Position numbers and translations under genes: made by a program. A stretch of DNA of 62,025 nt from positions 1-62,025 of the forward strand of contig JBMNOD010000011.1 in the NCBI GenBank assembly GCA_050942875.1, in the 5' to 3' direction. Source of the DNA: JAAZAI01 sp050942875 (lineage in GTDB: Bacteria > Verrucomicrobiota > Kiritimatiellia > RFP12 > UBA3636). Numbering within the stretch: position 1 is the stretch's first letter; each line of letters opens with the position of its first letter. The notes under the pieces are model-generated. The model saw only the letters and a list, made by a program, of their open reading frames with translations, had not been told where the DNA came from and did not search any database. This document shows, one piece after another, positions 1 through 9,820 of this stretch.

Positions 1-36
1 ATTGAGGCATGGGATCTGGAATTTGGCGTTGGGAAA

Positions 37-90
37 GGGGCACGGACATTCCTGTCCGTGTTCGTCCACGGGTTGGAAAACCCGTGCCCC
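37..90. repeat. Nested palindromic segment
   Basis: Two adjacent hairpins are visible: CACGGACA/TGTCCGTG (41-48 with 53-60) and CACGGGTT/AACCCGTG (67-74 with 79-86). The outer arms GGGGCACGG (37-45) and CCGTGCCCC (82-90) can also pair with each other, so a cruciform or alternative fold is possible. No gene is seen in 1-137. It looks like a dispersed intergenic palindrome; function unknown. Confidence 0.5.
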
Positions 91-137
91 TGATTTGCAG
101 CATGAATTATGGCCGGGTTAGTAGCGACTAGCGACTA

Positions 138-236
138 GAGCGGTTTAAGAAAATCCGTGTCCATATTCTATCCTCCAGCTCCAAGACGCAGAATCCTGGT
201 TCGCATCGTGCGGCTATATTATTTCTTAAACCGCTC
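138..236. mobile_element. 99-bp MITE-like element, copy A
   Basis: A 99-bp element bounded by inverted repeats GAGCGGTTTAAGAAA and TTTCTTAAACCGCTC, with TA on both sides (136-137 and 237-238), as expected for Tc1/mariner or IS630-type target duplication. It sits inside a tandem GCGACTA heptamer tract, so GCGACTA units lie on each side. A second copy of identical length is at 45934-46032. It has no coding capacity, so any mobility would need a transposase in trans, and none is in this window. Confidence 0.75.
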
Positions 237-300
237 TAGCGACTAGCGACTAAAAAGACAGCCGCCCGCGGCGGTTGGCCGAGGCGGCTGTCAGTAGGCG

Positions 301-387
301 TGGTGCACCCGAAAGGAGTTGAACCTTCAAGCCATTGCTGGCACAAGAACCTGAATCTTGCGTGTCTGCCGATTCCACCACGGGTGC
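301..387 (-). tRNA. tRNA-Leu (anticodon CAG)
   Basis: Read on the minus strand, the 7-bp acceptor stem GCACCCG/CGGGTGC is followed by discriminator A and a genome-encoded CCA (301-303). The anticodon arm CAAGA-TTCAGGT-TCTTG gives anticodon CAG, which reads CUG leucine codons. A long variable arm and a T-loop beginning TTCAA fit a class II tRNA-Leu of 87 nt. Confidence 0.95.
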
Positions 388-484
388 ACGAAGTGAAGGA
401 AGAAGGAAATGAAAGCGACGTCAATGGTCTCACATCGAACGCGAGAAGTCAACAGAATTTTCATGGGGGCGTCAATGGGTCAAT

Positions 485-1071
485 GGGGTGTGTCAGAAAA
501 GTGACAAACAAATCCGGCATTGCCTATGTCATGCGCATTGAAAGGGAGTTTGATGCATTGCTTTCACTGCAATTGAGCCGCACTCCGCACCACCGTCGTC
601 CCTTCTTGATTTCAGAAGCGTGTTTTCATTGCCATGCCCCTCCCTGCACGCCTCTGTGCCTGTTTAGTGAGGAGTGGAAGTGAGAAGAGCGTAGTTCAGG
701 CCGGGGACACCCCAGACCCCGTTTTTAGACAGGATTGCAGGATTACAGGATTGGACTACCCAGAATCTTGTCAATCTTGTAATCTTGTCTAAGACTGCGC
801 CACCTGCGCCGCGCCACCTACGATTCTTGTGTTTTTCGCGGCTATGGGTTTGACACTTGAAACTTGGGCGTGGCGGCTGCGCCGAGTGAGGTTTGTCCAC
901 AAGGGACACGGAAACCAATCCTGTAAATCCTGCAATCCTGTCTTGAAAATTCTAAACACAGACACGGAGAGGGACAAGGAACCCGTTGGACTCCATCTCC
1001 CACCCTTCAAAAAGGCTTCTCCATGTTTCATGGAAACTCAAGGAAGCATGTCACGATTCTGACACACACCC
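485..1071 (+). mobile_element. GTGTGTCAG-ended repeat, copy 1 (expanded)
   Basis: Both ends match the repeat family found at 6336, 25268 and 33775: left GGGGTGTGTCAG, followed by the family segment around AAATCCGGCATTGCCTATG; right CATGTCACGATTCTGACACA followed by CACCC. At 587 bp it is longer than the other copies (316-360 bp). The extra length holds unrelated sequence, including a nested inverted repeat at 727-943. GGCGTCAAT occurs just outside both ends, at unequal distances. I see no protein gene in 388-1210. Confidence 0.6.
727..943. repeat. Nested inverted repeat inside repeat copy 1
   Basis: The arm at 727-754 (beginning AGACAGGATTGCAGGATT) is repeated in inverse orientation at 915-943 (ending GCAATCCTGTCT), differing by one inserted base. 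The arms are built from the direct motif ACAGGATT/GCAGGATT. About 160 bp lies between them with no credible coding sequence. This looks like a small element inserted into, or recombined with, the larger repeat. Confidence 0.55.
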
Positions 1072-1210
1072 GGAGGCGTCAATTCATGGCCGCCGCCAAG
1101 GGTTCGGGGTTCAGGGGTCGGTTGTGCGGGATCCGGGGTGGAACCCCGGCGACCACTTCTCGCTTCGCCCTCCCCACTTCTCACTGGCCATCGGGCAATC
1201 GCCCGCCGGC

Positions 1211-2788
1211 CTAGTGCGCATACTCGATGCAACGGGTTTCGCGGATGACCACGACACGGATCTGGCCGGGATATTGCAACTCGTTCTCGATTCGCGTGCT
1301 GATGTCGCGGGCGAGCAGCAACGCGTCGTTGTCCGAGATCGTCTCGGGATCCACGACGACGCGCAGGTCGCGACCGGCCTGGATGGCGTACGCCTTGGAA
1401 ACGCCAGGGAGGGAAGTCGCGAGTTTTTCGAGCTTTTCGATCCGATTCACGAAAAGGCGCGTCGTCTCCGACCGCGCGCCGGGGCGGGTGGAGGAAATGG
1501 CGTCGGCCACCGAGGCGAGCACGGCGTAAAGCGTGATGTTTTCCACCTCGCCATGGTGGCCGGCCACCCCGTCGATGATCTCGGCGGTCTCGCCGCAGGT
1601 GCGGAGAAAATCGGCGCCGATCTTGGCGTGAGGCCCCTGATAGTCCTGATCCAGCGCCTTGCCGATGTCGTGCAAGAGGCCGACCTTGCGCGCCGTGGCC
1701 GTGTCGAGACCCATTTCGCCGGCGATCATGCCGCAGAGGGAGGCGACTTCACGGGAGTGCTGGAGGACGTTTTGAGTAAAGCTGGAGCGGAACTTCAGGC
1801 GACCGAGCGTGTTGAGCAGGCGGTTGTCCGTAATGTTGACGTTGACGTCCGCACAGGCCTCGGCGCCGATTTCGACGAGGCGGTTCTCCATGTCGGCTTC
1901 AACGGCGGCGACGACTTCCTCGATGCGCGTGGGCTGGATGCGTCCGCTGGCGACGAGCTCTTCGAGCGCCAAGGCGGCGACTTCGCGCCGGTACGGGTCG
2001 AAGCTGGAGACGACGACGGTCTCGGGCGTGTCGTCGATGATGATGGAGACGCCCGTGGCGGCTTCGAGGGTGCGGATGTTGCGGCCTTCGCGGCCGATGA
2101 TGCGACCCTTGACCTCGTCCCCGGACACGTTGACCGTCCGGGCCATCGTCTCGGAAGCATGGGAACCGGCGTAGCGCTGCATGGCGCCGAGAATGATGGC
2201 GCGCGCCTCGTTCTCAGCGGCAGCGGTGGCCTGTTCCTTGTGCCGACGGATGAACGTGCCCATCTCCGCTTGAATCTCCTCCCGGGCTTGATCGAAGAGA
2301 TCCTTTCGCGCTTGCTCGCGCGTCATGCCGGCAAGCTTGGCCAAAGTGGATTCAGCCTTGTCCGTCGCCTCGGCGGCGGTTTTCTCGCGTTCCTTGACAG
2401 ACGTCTCGGCAGCTTCGACGGCCTTGGCCTTCGTCTCGATCGTCTGCTCCTTGCGATCAAGCACCTCGGACTTCCTGTCAAGGTTGTCCTCGCGCTGGGT
2501 CAGCACCTCTTCGCGCTTGTTGAGCGCGGTCATCGTGTCATGGACTTGCTTGCGCTGTTCCTTGATTGTGGATTCAAAGGCTTCACGGGCCTTGAGCACC
2601 TCCGCGCGCGCCTGGATTTCAGCCTCGCGGATGATGCCCTTCGCCTCGCGTTCAGCGTCAATCTTGCGGCCGCCGGCCGCCCGACGGCGAGATTCGGCGG
2701 ACTTCTTCGCAAGCATGGAACGGATTTGAAACCCGATCGGCACGCCGACAATGAGGCCGACGAGCCCGGGAACAAGTGGACTGGACAT
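1211..2788 (-). CDS. rny: Ribonuclease Y
   Basis: A membrane-anchored endoribonuclease that starts mRNA decay. The 525 residues match the usual length of about 520. An N-terminal hydrophobic anchor (about 5-22) precedes a charged coiled coil (about 30-200), then a KH domain with GRIIGREGRNIRTLE, then an HD domain with HDIGKALD and a second conserved block HAKIGADF. It is probably monocistronic: the next gene upstream on this strand ends 355 bp away, and a good promoter lies at 2879-2907. No strong Shine-Dalgarno sequence precedes the ATG. The long open frame on the opposite strand is a GC-rich shadow. Confidence 0.96.
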   Translation of the reverse strand: MSSPLVPGLVGLIVGVPIGFQIRSMLAKKSAESRRRAAGGRKIDAEREAKGIIREAEIQARAEVLKAREAFESTIKEQRKQVHDTMTALNKREEVLTQREDNLDRKSEVLDRKEQTIETKAKAVEAAETSVKEREKTAAEATDKAESTLAKLAGMTREQARKDLFDQAREEIQAEMGTFIRRHKEQATAAAENEARAIILGAMQRYAGSHASETMARTVNVSGDEVKGRIIGREGRNIRTLEAATGVSIIIDDTPETVVVSSFDPYRREVAALALEELVASGRIQPTRIEEVVAAVEADMENRLVEIGAEACADVNVNITDNRLLNTLGRLKFRSSFTQNVLQHSREVASLCGMIAGEMGLDTATARKVGLLHDIGKALDQDYQGPHAKIGADFLRTCGETAEIIDGVAGHHGEVENITLYAVLASVADAISSTRPGARSETTRLFVNRIEKLEKLATSLPGVSKAYAIQAGRDLRVVVDPETISDNDALLLARDISTRIENELQYPGQIRVVVIRETRCIEYAH

Positions 2789-2878
2789 GGATGGACTCGA
2801 CTTTCAGTTTCGTGTTGATAAACATCCAGAAGATCTGGACGAGTGAAAATCCGCGCAAAGCGGATGGATTAACAAAGG

Positions 2879-2907
2879 ATTATCCCTCTTTTCGAGCGTC
2901 AACGCAA
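2879..2907 (-). promoter_or_regulatory. Sigma-70-type promoter of rny
   Basis: On the minus strand, -35 TTGCGT (2907-2902) and -10 GATAAT (2884-2879) are 17 bp apart. This predicts a 5' UTR of about 84 nt, which contains the small hairpin ATCCGC/GCGGAT and the palindrome CCAGATCTTCTGG. Confidence 0.6.
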
Positions 2908-3120
2908 GATAAATGCAAAAAAGCCGATTTCGAATGGATTGCTCTCCTGGCCCATCGGCATGCGTCGTTCGCTTCTTTCGCCCGGGACGTTTGAATCCGG
3001 GGCGGCCACGTCGACAGGCTCCTGCATGAACGGGATGGCGTGTCCGCGAAGCAGGCGCCAGGATTGAAGGAGGCAATGGGAAAAGCCCCTTGCCCCCCAC
3101 ACCGACTCAATCCCTATCGT
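2908..3120. other. Intergenic stretch with no gene recognised
   Basis: Between the GH36 stop and the rny promoter I find no conserved coding sequence or RNA gene. Short frames here show no family resemblance. Confidence 0.5.
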
Positions 3121-3144
3121 AGGCAGGACCTCCGTGTCCTGCCT
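3121..3144 (-). terminator. GC-rich hairpin at the GH36 stop codon
   Basis: AGGCAGGAC (3121-3129) pairs with GTCCTGCCT (3136-3144) across a 6-nt loop, touching the stop codon of the upstream gene. No T-tract follows, so intrinsic termination is uncertain; it could equally be a repeat or a 3'-stabilising structure. Confidence 0.35.
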
Positions 3145-5174
3145 CATGCCTCCACCCTCCAAATCCCAAACGACCAGGGCTTGCAAAGCGGAAGCTTCAC
3201 GCATCCATCGGCATCGGCCACGCGGCGCAGGGCGCGGCCGCCACCGAGCGGGCGCAGCGTCAGCTTCGCGCCAGGCTTCACGTGCAGGCGCACGCGGGCC
3301 GCCTCGCCGGCGCACGCTTCGCGCACAAGGATCAGCCAACCCGCACCCGTCGCATCGAAGGACTGGAACCCCGCGACCGAACATCCGGAAGGCTCGTCGC
3401 CCACGGGCAGAATCACGCCCGAATGGAAATCGTGCGCAATGTTGCGATACGCCGCCAAAAGCCGGCTCGCCGCCTCGAAATGGGCGTCGCGCGCCAGCCC
3501 CGTCCCCTCGAACCACGCCAGCGGCTGCGCGGCCAGCGTCATGCACAGCGCCGTCTCAAACGGCACCTTCGCCGGCGCAAGGGGATCGTCCGGACTGTAC
3601 TTTTCCGCGTTCCGACGATTGTTGAGGAATTCGATCTGCAGCCGCTCAGGCGGAAGGTAGCGGGCAAGCTGCCAAAGATTTCGGAACGTCCACGTGGGAT
3701 ACCAGTTCTGCCAATCGGTGTAGCGGTTCTCCAAAAAGACGTTGCCGTATTCGCAAAAGCTGAAGTAGCCGAAGCGACGCCCCGCCGTCACGTCGAGGTT
3801 GAACACCACCTCCCCGGCGGAAGCCTCGACAACGGCGTCAAAGAGCTGCCGAAGACGCATCTCCGCGCGCTTGCTTTCGACGATGACGCCATCGATCTTG
3901 AACACGGTGATCCCATGGCGGCGATGGAGCCCGATCAGCACGTCGGCATCCTGCCGCCATGATGCATAGTCGTCCGCCGCGCTCGGGTTGAACCAGAGAC
4001 ACACCGTCACGCCGGCCTGCCGACCGGCCTCGACGACGGGGCCGAGTCCATTCGGGAAGCGCTCAGGGTGCGGCTCCCAGAAATCCGGCATCCGCGCGAG
4101 GTCGGGGAATTGGCCGCCGGCAAACGCGGAATTGTGCGAGCGCCCCTTCTGCCAGCCGTCGTCAAGCTGGAAGTGCGTGACGCCAAGCGACTTCGCCACG
4201 GCGATCTCCGCCAGCGCGAAACGTTCGCACAGCCGCCCGTCCTGGGCGCGATCGCCCCAGGTGTTCATCACGATCATCTCGTCGCGGTCGGCTCGCATCG
4301 TCCGCAGACACTTCTGATACGCCCGCAGATCGGCGAGACGCGCCGTCTCGTCACGACCGCAGACCCCGACAGCGGCGCCATGTCCCCGCACCCAGCCATC
4401 GAGCGCCTCGCCGGTGAAGCCGCATCCACGCACTTCCGCCCGGCCGGTGCGCACCATGAAGTCGTGCCCCGGCCAGTCAAGCTGCGACGCCTGGCAGGGT
4501 GCCGACTTGACCACGAACAAGCTCGGCAACGCCTCCGAAAAGGGTTGAAGGAAAAGCAGGTTCCCCGCAAGCGTCGTCTCGGTTCGATAGGCCAGGATCT
4601 GGCGCTCGTCGACGAGATTGTTGCAGAAATCCGTGCGGTCGTGGAACGCAACGGCCTTGGCGCGCCAGTGAACGCCGGGAAGCGGCACGACATCCGTCGT
4701 CGGGACGGCCGACGACGCGGCGGCAAGCAGCGCGGGATCCTCGATGGCGCCGTCCACGACGCCCGATGCCGCCGAGGCCGTGCGAGCGGGAGCATCGCAC
4801 GTCGTCCAGAGCGTCAAGTCGATCGCCGGAGCTGTTTCGAAAATGCGGAAGACCTGCCGCGTCGAGCCACGGGGATAGACGCACTCGACGACGGCCTCGA
4901 GATGAAAAGGCAGCACCGTCGTGGCCGGGCGCTCCCGAACGGAAAACGTCGCCGATCGCGGAGCGCCGACCGTCAAGCCCGGCATCTCGAAATCAGGCGC
5001 CGACGCCTCGGCGCGCAATGTCGCGCCGCTCGCCCGATCCTCGATCGCGACCGTCGCGATCCGACCGCCGTTCCAGCGCCACGTGCGCCGGATCCGGACG
5101 TTTTCCATCACCAGGATGTCGCCCTCAAGACGAGCGGCGCATCCGTGCTGCGTTGTCGACAAACGAGCGATCAT
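3144..5174 (-). CDS. GH36-type alpha-galactosidase-like glycosidase
   Basis: A 676-residue protein with an N-terminal beta-rich domain and a catalytic (beta/alpha)8 barrel. Signature blocks are FQLDDGWQKG, CLWFNPS, and VFKIDG near residue 425, whose Asp is the nucleophile position in clan GH-D (GH27/GH36). The family usually releases alpha-1,6-galactose from oligosaccharides, but substrate cannot be read from sequence. No signal peptide is visible, so it is probably cytoplasmic. It begins 12 bp after parB ends, suggesting co-transcription with a chromosome-partition gene, which is functionally odd. Related raffinose synthase-like members share the fold and remain an alternative. Confidence 0.8.
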   Translation of the reverse strand: MIARLSTTQHGCAARLEGDILVMENVRIRRTWRWNGGRIATVAIEDRASGATLRAEASAPDFEMPGLTVGAPRSATFSVRERPATTVLPFHLEAVVECVYPRGSTRQVFRIFETAPAIDLTLWTTCDAPARTASAASGVVDGAIEDPALLAAASSAVPTTDVVPLPGVHWRAKAVAFHDRTDFCNNLVDERQILAYRTETTLAGNLLFLQPFSEALPSLFVVKSAPCQASQLDWPGHDFMVRTGRAEVRGCGFTGEALDGWVRGHGAAVGVCGRDETARLADLRAYQKCLRTMRADRDEMIVMNTWGDRAQDGRLCERFALAEIAVAKSLGVTHFQLDDGWQKGRSHNSAFAGGQFPDLARMPDFWEPHPERFPNGLGPVVEAGRQAGVTVCLWFNPSAADDYASWRQDADVLIGLHRRHGITVFKIDGVIVESKRAEMRLRQLFDAVVEASAGEVVFNLDVTAGRRFGYFSFCEYGNVFLENRYTDWQNWYPTWTFRNLWQLARYLPPERLQIEFLNNRRNAEKYSPDDPLAPAKVPFETALCMTLAAQPLAWFEGTGLARDAHFEAASRLLAAYRNIAHDFHSGVILPVGDEPSGCSVAGFQSFDATGAGWLILVREACAGEAARVRLHVKPGAKLTLRPLGGGRALRRVADADGCVKLPLCKPWSFGIWRVEA

Positions 5175-5186
5175 TGAGACGTAAAA

Positions 5187-6257
5187 CTAGAAATCGTCGT
5201 TGACGTCGATGCCAAGGAGCTCGAGCAGACGAGACAGCTCCTCGTTGTCGACAAACTCCAGCTCGATGCGCCCCTTGCCGCGGCGTCCGTTCGCAAAACG
5301 CACCGACGGGCTCATGCGCACGCGGGTGCCGAAGCGATGATGGAGCTTGTCGAGCAGCATCGACAAGTAGTCCTCGGGGATGTCGGGCGTCACGATACGC
5401 TGCTTCGGCGCCGCCTTGCGACGGGCGACGCGCTGTTCGAGCATCCGCACCGTCAGCCCTTCCTTGACGCTCTCCCGGGCCATCTTGATGCGGTCTTCCT
5501 CGTCATCAAGACCGAGGATCACCTTGGCGTGCCCAATGGAAAGCAGACCCGAACCGAGGAGCTGCTTCACCTCGTCGGGCAGCTCAAGGACACGCATCGT
5601 GTTGGCGACGGAGGCGCGCGCCTTGCCGACGCGGTCGGCAATGTCCGCCTGCGTCATGCCAAAATCATCGGCCAATGAACGATAGCCTTCGGCTTCTTCG
5701 ACGACATTGAGGTCCTCGCGCTGAAGATTCTCGACGAGCGCGATTTCGGCGGCGTCACGGTCGACGGCTTCGATCACGATGACGGGCACCTCGTCGAGCC
5801 CCGCCTCGGCGGCGGCGCGCAAACGCCGCTCGCCGGCGATCAGTTCGTAGCCGCCTTCCGGCGAACGACGGCAGAGCAGCGGCTGGATGATGCCATGCTC
5901 GCGAATGGATGCGGCAAGCTCCTGAAGCGCCTCTTCATCAAACACGCGACGCGGCTGCCAGGGGCTGGCATGGATCATGCCGCGCTGCACCTTGATCACG
6001 TGGGCTCCGGTGGCGGCAACCGGAGCGGCTGCCGCCTCGGGCGCGGACGCAAGCGGCGCAACGGCATTCTGGGTGGCGTCGCGACTGATCAATGCATCAA
6101 GCCCGCGCCCAAGGCCGCCAGGGCGCGCAGGCCGCTTCGCCGACACCGTCGTCTTCACGGTGCGTGCAGGTTCGGCGGCAACGGGGGGCTTGCTCGCCAC
6201 GGCGGCGCCGGTCTTCTTCTGCTGCTTCGCGACGCCCTTCTTCGTGTTGTTGGACAT
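5187..6257 (-). CDS. parB: ParB/Spo0J chromosome partition protein
   Basis: A CTP-dependent DNA clamp that loads at parS sites and partners ParA and SMC. The 356 residues show a basic, Ala-rich N-terminal tail, the GGLGRGLDALI motif (about 47-57), the ParB N-domain with LIAGERRLRAAAEAGL, a helix-turn-helix around MTQADIADRVGKARASV, and a C-terminal dimerisation region. ParB is usually encoded directly after parA, but no parA is in this window. Upstream lies a transposon-like repeat that stops just short of the parB promoter. GH36 follows 12 bp downstream. Confidence 0.93.
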   Translation of the reverse strand: MSNNTKKGVAKQQKKTGAAVASKPPVAAEPARTVKTTVSAKRPARPGGLGRGLDALISRDATQNAVAPLASAPEAAAAPVAATGAHVIKVQRGMIHASPWQPRRVFDEEALQELAASIREHGIIQPLLCRRSPEGGYELIAGERRLRAAAEAGLDEVPVIVIEAVDRDAAEIALVENLQREDLNVVEEAEGYRSLADDFGMTQADIADRVGKARASVANTMRVLELPDEVKQLLGSGLLSIGHAKVILGLDDEEDRIKMARESVKEGLTVRMLEQRVARRKAAPKQRIVTPDIPEDYLSMLLDKLHHRFGTRVRMSPSVRFANGRRGKGRIELEFVDNEELSRLLELLGIDVNDDF

Positions 6258-6291
6258 GGTTCTCTACTCCGTATGCTCGAAAGTGGCTCTC

Positions 6292-6320
6292 ATTCTACCA
6301 CGACAGGCCACTGTCCGCAA
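6292..6320 (-). promoter_or_regulatory. Predicted parB promoter
   Basis: On the minus strand, -35 TTGCGG (6320-6315) and -10 TAGAAT (6297-6292) have a 17-bp spacer, predicting a 5' UTR of about 30 nt. The left end of the repeat at 6336 lies only 16 bp upstream of the -35 box. Confidence 0.55.
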
Positions 6321-6335
6321 GCCTTGCGCGAAAAA

Positions 6336-6695
6336 GGGTGTGTGTCAAAAAAGCAACAGGCAAATCCGGCATTGCCTATGTCATGCGTGTTGAAAGGGAA
6401 TACGGGAAATTTTTGCGCCTTTTTGTGGCGATGAAGGAAGCTCGGAATTGGGGCGCGGCCGCGGCGGCTTCGCCGAGCGGGGAATGGCCACGAAGAACAC
6501 AAAACGCAGGCGACGCGGCGCAGGTGGGGGTTTTTGATCTAAACACACGGGCACGGAGACACAGAGAGGGATGTGAGGACTGGCAGGTTGCCGCTCCCAC
6601 GTCCAACATGCCCATTGGTTTTGAATTTGGCATCAGGAATGCCTCCATGTTTCATGGAAACCCAAGGAAGCATGTCACGATTCTGACACACACCC
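6336..6695 (+). mobile_element. GTGTGTCAG-ended repeat, copy 2, with 8-bp target duplication
   Basis: This 360-bp non-coding element has left end GGGTGTGTGTCAAAA and right end TTCTGACACACACCC, near-perfect inverses. It is flanked on both sides by the same octamer GCGAAAAA (6328-6335 and 6696-6703), a clear transposition signature. The interior shares the AAATCCGGCATTGCC block, the GGCGGCTTCGCCGAGCGGGG block and GACGCGGCGCAGGTGG with copies 3 and 4. From 6704 to 6865 I see no gene. Confidence 0.85.
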
Positions 6696-6865
6696 GCGAA
6701 AAATTGGAACCTGGAAATTGGAACTTCACACGGGCCGCTTGCCAACGTGAACACACCGCCACCCACCATGATCCCGAAGAAAATTTTCAAGATCATGGTT
6801 GCCCGCGAGACGTCCACCCTGTCCACAACGTCCACAGCAGGCCCTCGCCCTGAATCGCGCAAACC

Positions 6866-6895
6866 TTGACAAAACGGAGGTCGAAACGCTAGACT
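6866..6895 (+). promoter_or_regulatory. Sigma-70-type promoter of icd
   Basis: A perfect -35 TTGACA (6866-6871) and -10 TAGACT (6890-6895) are separated by 18 bp. The predicted 5' UTR is about 44 nt and contains the purine-rich ribosome-binding site AGAGGAAG just before the ATG. Confidence 0.7.
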
Positions 6896-6945
6896 GGGCG
6901 CGATTTTTTACAAGCAACGCAACCGATTTCCAGAGGAAGAAGAAA

Positions 6946-8210
<1,265 letters not shown>

Positions 8211-8214
<4 letters not shown>

Positions 8215-9023
8215 AAGCGACCGGCCATCGCGCGCGCGACGTCCGGCACGGCCTGGACGAGCGCGCGGGCGGCGGCGCTTTGCGGGCGGCTGAACACGTC
8301 GCGGGGATCGCCCTGCTCCACCACCCGGCCCTGGTGCATCACGATCGCCGTGTCGCAGAGGCAGCGGACCACGGCGAGATCGTGCGCGATGAAGAGCATC
8401 GTCAGCCCCGACGCGTCGAGCAGGCGGCGCAGCATCTTGAGCATCTGCGCCTGGACGGCGACATCGAGCGCCGAGACGGGCTCGTCGGCGATGAGCAGCT
8501 TGGGGCGGACGGCGATCGCGCGGGCGACGCCGATGCGCTGGCGCTGGCCGCCGCTGATTTCGTGCGGATGCTTGGCGAGCACATCGGGCGTGAGCTCGAC
8601 TTGCGCGACGAGCTCGCGGAGCCGCGCATCAAGCGCGGCGGACGTCTTGACGTCGTCGCGCCGATGGTGGCGGAGCGCTTCGGCGAGCGTCGCGCCGATG
8701 CGCATGCGTGGATTCAAGGCGCCAAGGGAATCCTGGAAGACAAGCTGGATGTCCCGACAGCGGTTCCGAGGAGCGGCGGAACGTTCGGCCGAGGCGATGG
8801 TCTCGCCCTCGAAAACGACCCGACCCGCCGACGGCTTCTCAAGGCCGATGATCGTCTTGGCGAGGGTCGTCTTGCCGCATCCGCTGCCGCCCACGATGCC
8901 GACGCAGGCGCCACGCTCTACAACAAAGGAGGCGTCGTCCACCGCTCGCTTCGGCGGCTTGCCGGGGTAGTCGACGGAGAGGTTTTCAACGCGGAGCAGA
9001 ACGTCGGGCACGGGCTTCACCAT
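8211..9023 (-). CDS. Oligopeptide/dipeptide-type ABC transporter ATPase
   Basis: Cytoplasmic ATPase subunit of the Opp/Dpp importer type, 270 residues. Walker A is GGSGCGKTT (about 45-53), the Q-loop region is LVFQDSLGALNPRMRIG, the signature is SGGQRQR, Walker B is LLIADEP, and the H-loop is FIAHDLAVV. QDSLGALNPRM is typical of OppF/DppF. No permease or binding-protein gene lies nearby, so it may serve a transporter encoded elsewhere. Its ATG overlaps the end of the preceding MBL gene by 7 nt, indicating translational coupling at the end of the murD operon. Confidence 0.85.
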
Positions 9024-9820
9024 TCAAACACGAGGCCGTCGTAGGCGGCGCCGATGGGCGGCGCGATCCGCCGCTCAAGCTGCGCGTGGGAAATGTCGTG
9101 GCTGATGTGCGTGATGAAGCCGCGGCCCACGCCGGCCTCGCGCATCGCGGCGACGGCCTTTTCGACCGTCAGATGGCCGGCATGCGCGCGGTCGCGAAGG
9201 CCATCGAGCATCACGGCCTCGGCGCCGCGGATGAACGCGCGAAGGTCGTCGTTGATCTCGCTGCAGTCGGGCGCATAGACAAAGGCGCGGCCTTGATAGT
9301 CGAGCTTGAACGCCGTCGAACGTGTCGGGCCGTGGGGGATTTCGAGCGACGTCATCCGAAACGGGCCGATGTCGGCGGGATCCTCGCCCGTCACGTGAAA
9401 TTCGATTTGCGGGCGGTACATGCCCTTCTGCGATTCCGGGGGCGCGACGATGTAGCTGAACATCCGGCTGAGGCCCTGGAAGGTGAAATCCCGGACATAC
9501 GCCGGAATCGACGCCGCTTGAATCGTGTTGAAGCGACGGATGTCGTCGAGGCCGAAAACGTGGTCCGCGTGCGGATGCGTCAGCAGGATGGCGTCGATGC
9601 GCGGGAGCTTGTAGTGCAGCGCCTGCTGCCGGAAATCGGGCGAGACGTCGATCAGCGCGGCGAAGCCGTCGCACGTGACATACACCGAGGATCGCAGGCG
9701 GCTGTCGCGCGGGTCGGCCGACGTGCAGACCTCGCAACTGCAGCCGATGAGCGGCACGCCGGTGGACGTGCCGGAACCCAGCACCAGGACCTGGGGAGCC
9801 GTGGAGCGCGAGGAGATCAT
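9017..9820 (-). CDS. PhnP-like metallo-beta-lactamase-fold phosphodiesterase
   Basis: A 267-residue metal-dependent hydrolase. The start LVLGSGTSTGVPLIGC and the paired cysteines (GCSCEVC) are typical of the PhnP/phosphoribosyl cyclic phosphodiesterase subfamily. Metal ligands are visible in LTHPHADHVFGLDD, in EIPHG, in YAPDCSE and in the late GHLTVE and HISHDISH segments. There are no phosphonate (phn) genes nearby, so the phosphonate role of E. coli PhnP should not be assumed. The start is fixed by an ATGA overlap with the ftsW stop codon; frame further upstream lies inside ftsW. Confidence 0.85.
   Translation of the reverse strand: MISSRSTAPQVLVLGSGTSTGVPLIGCSCEVCTSADPRDSRLRSSVYVTCDGFAALIDVSPDFRQQALHYKLPRIDAILLTHPHADHVFGLDDIRRFNTIQAASIPAYVRDFTFQGLSRMFSYIVAPPESQKGMYRPQIEFHVTGEDPADIGPFRMTSLEIPHGPTRSTAFKLDYQGRAFVYAPDCSEINDDLRAFIRGAEAVMLDGLRDRAHAGHLTVEKAVAAMREAGVGRGFITHISHDISHAQLERRIAPPIGAAYDGLVFEW

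Noticed and set aside
236..433. Short open frame over the tRNA
   Set aside because: It reads through tRNA-Leu and is not a protein gene.
986..2818. 610-codon open frame on plus over rny
   Set aside because: It lies exactly antisense to RNase Y, has no family resemblance and reflects GC-rich codon bias.
9017..9820. Phosphonate degradation (PhnP) role
   Set aside because: Fold and motifs match PhnP-like proteins, but no other phn gene is present; only the phosphodiesterase family is claimed.
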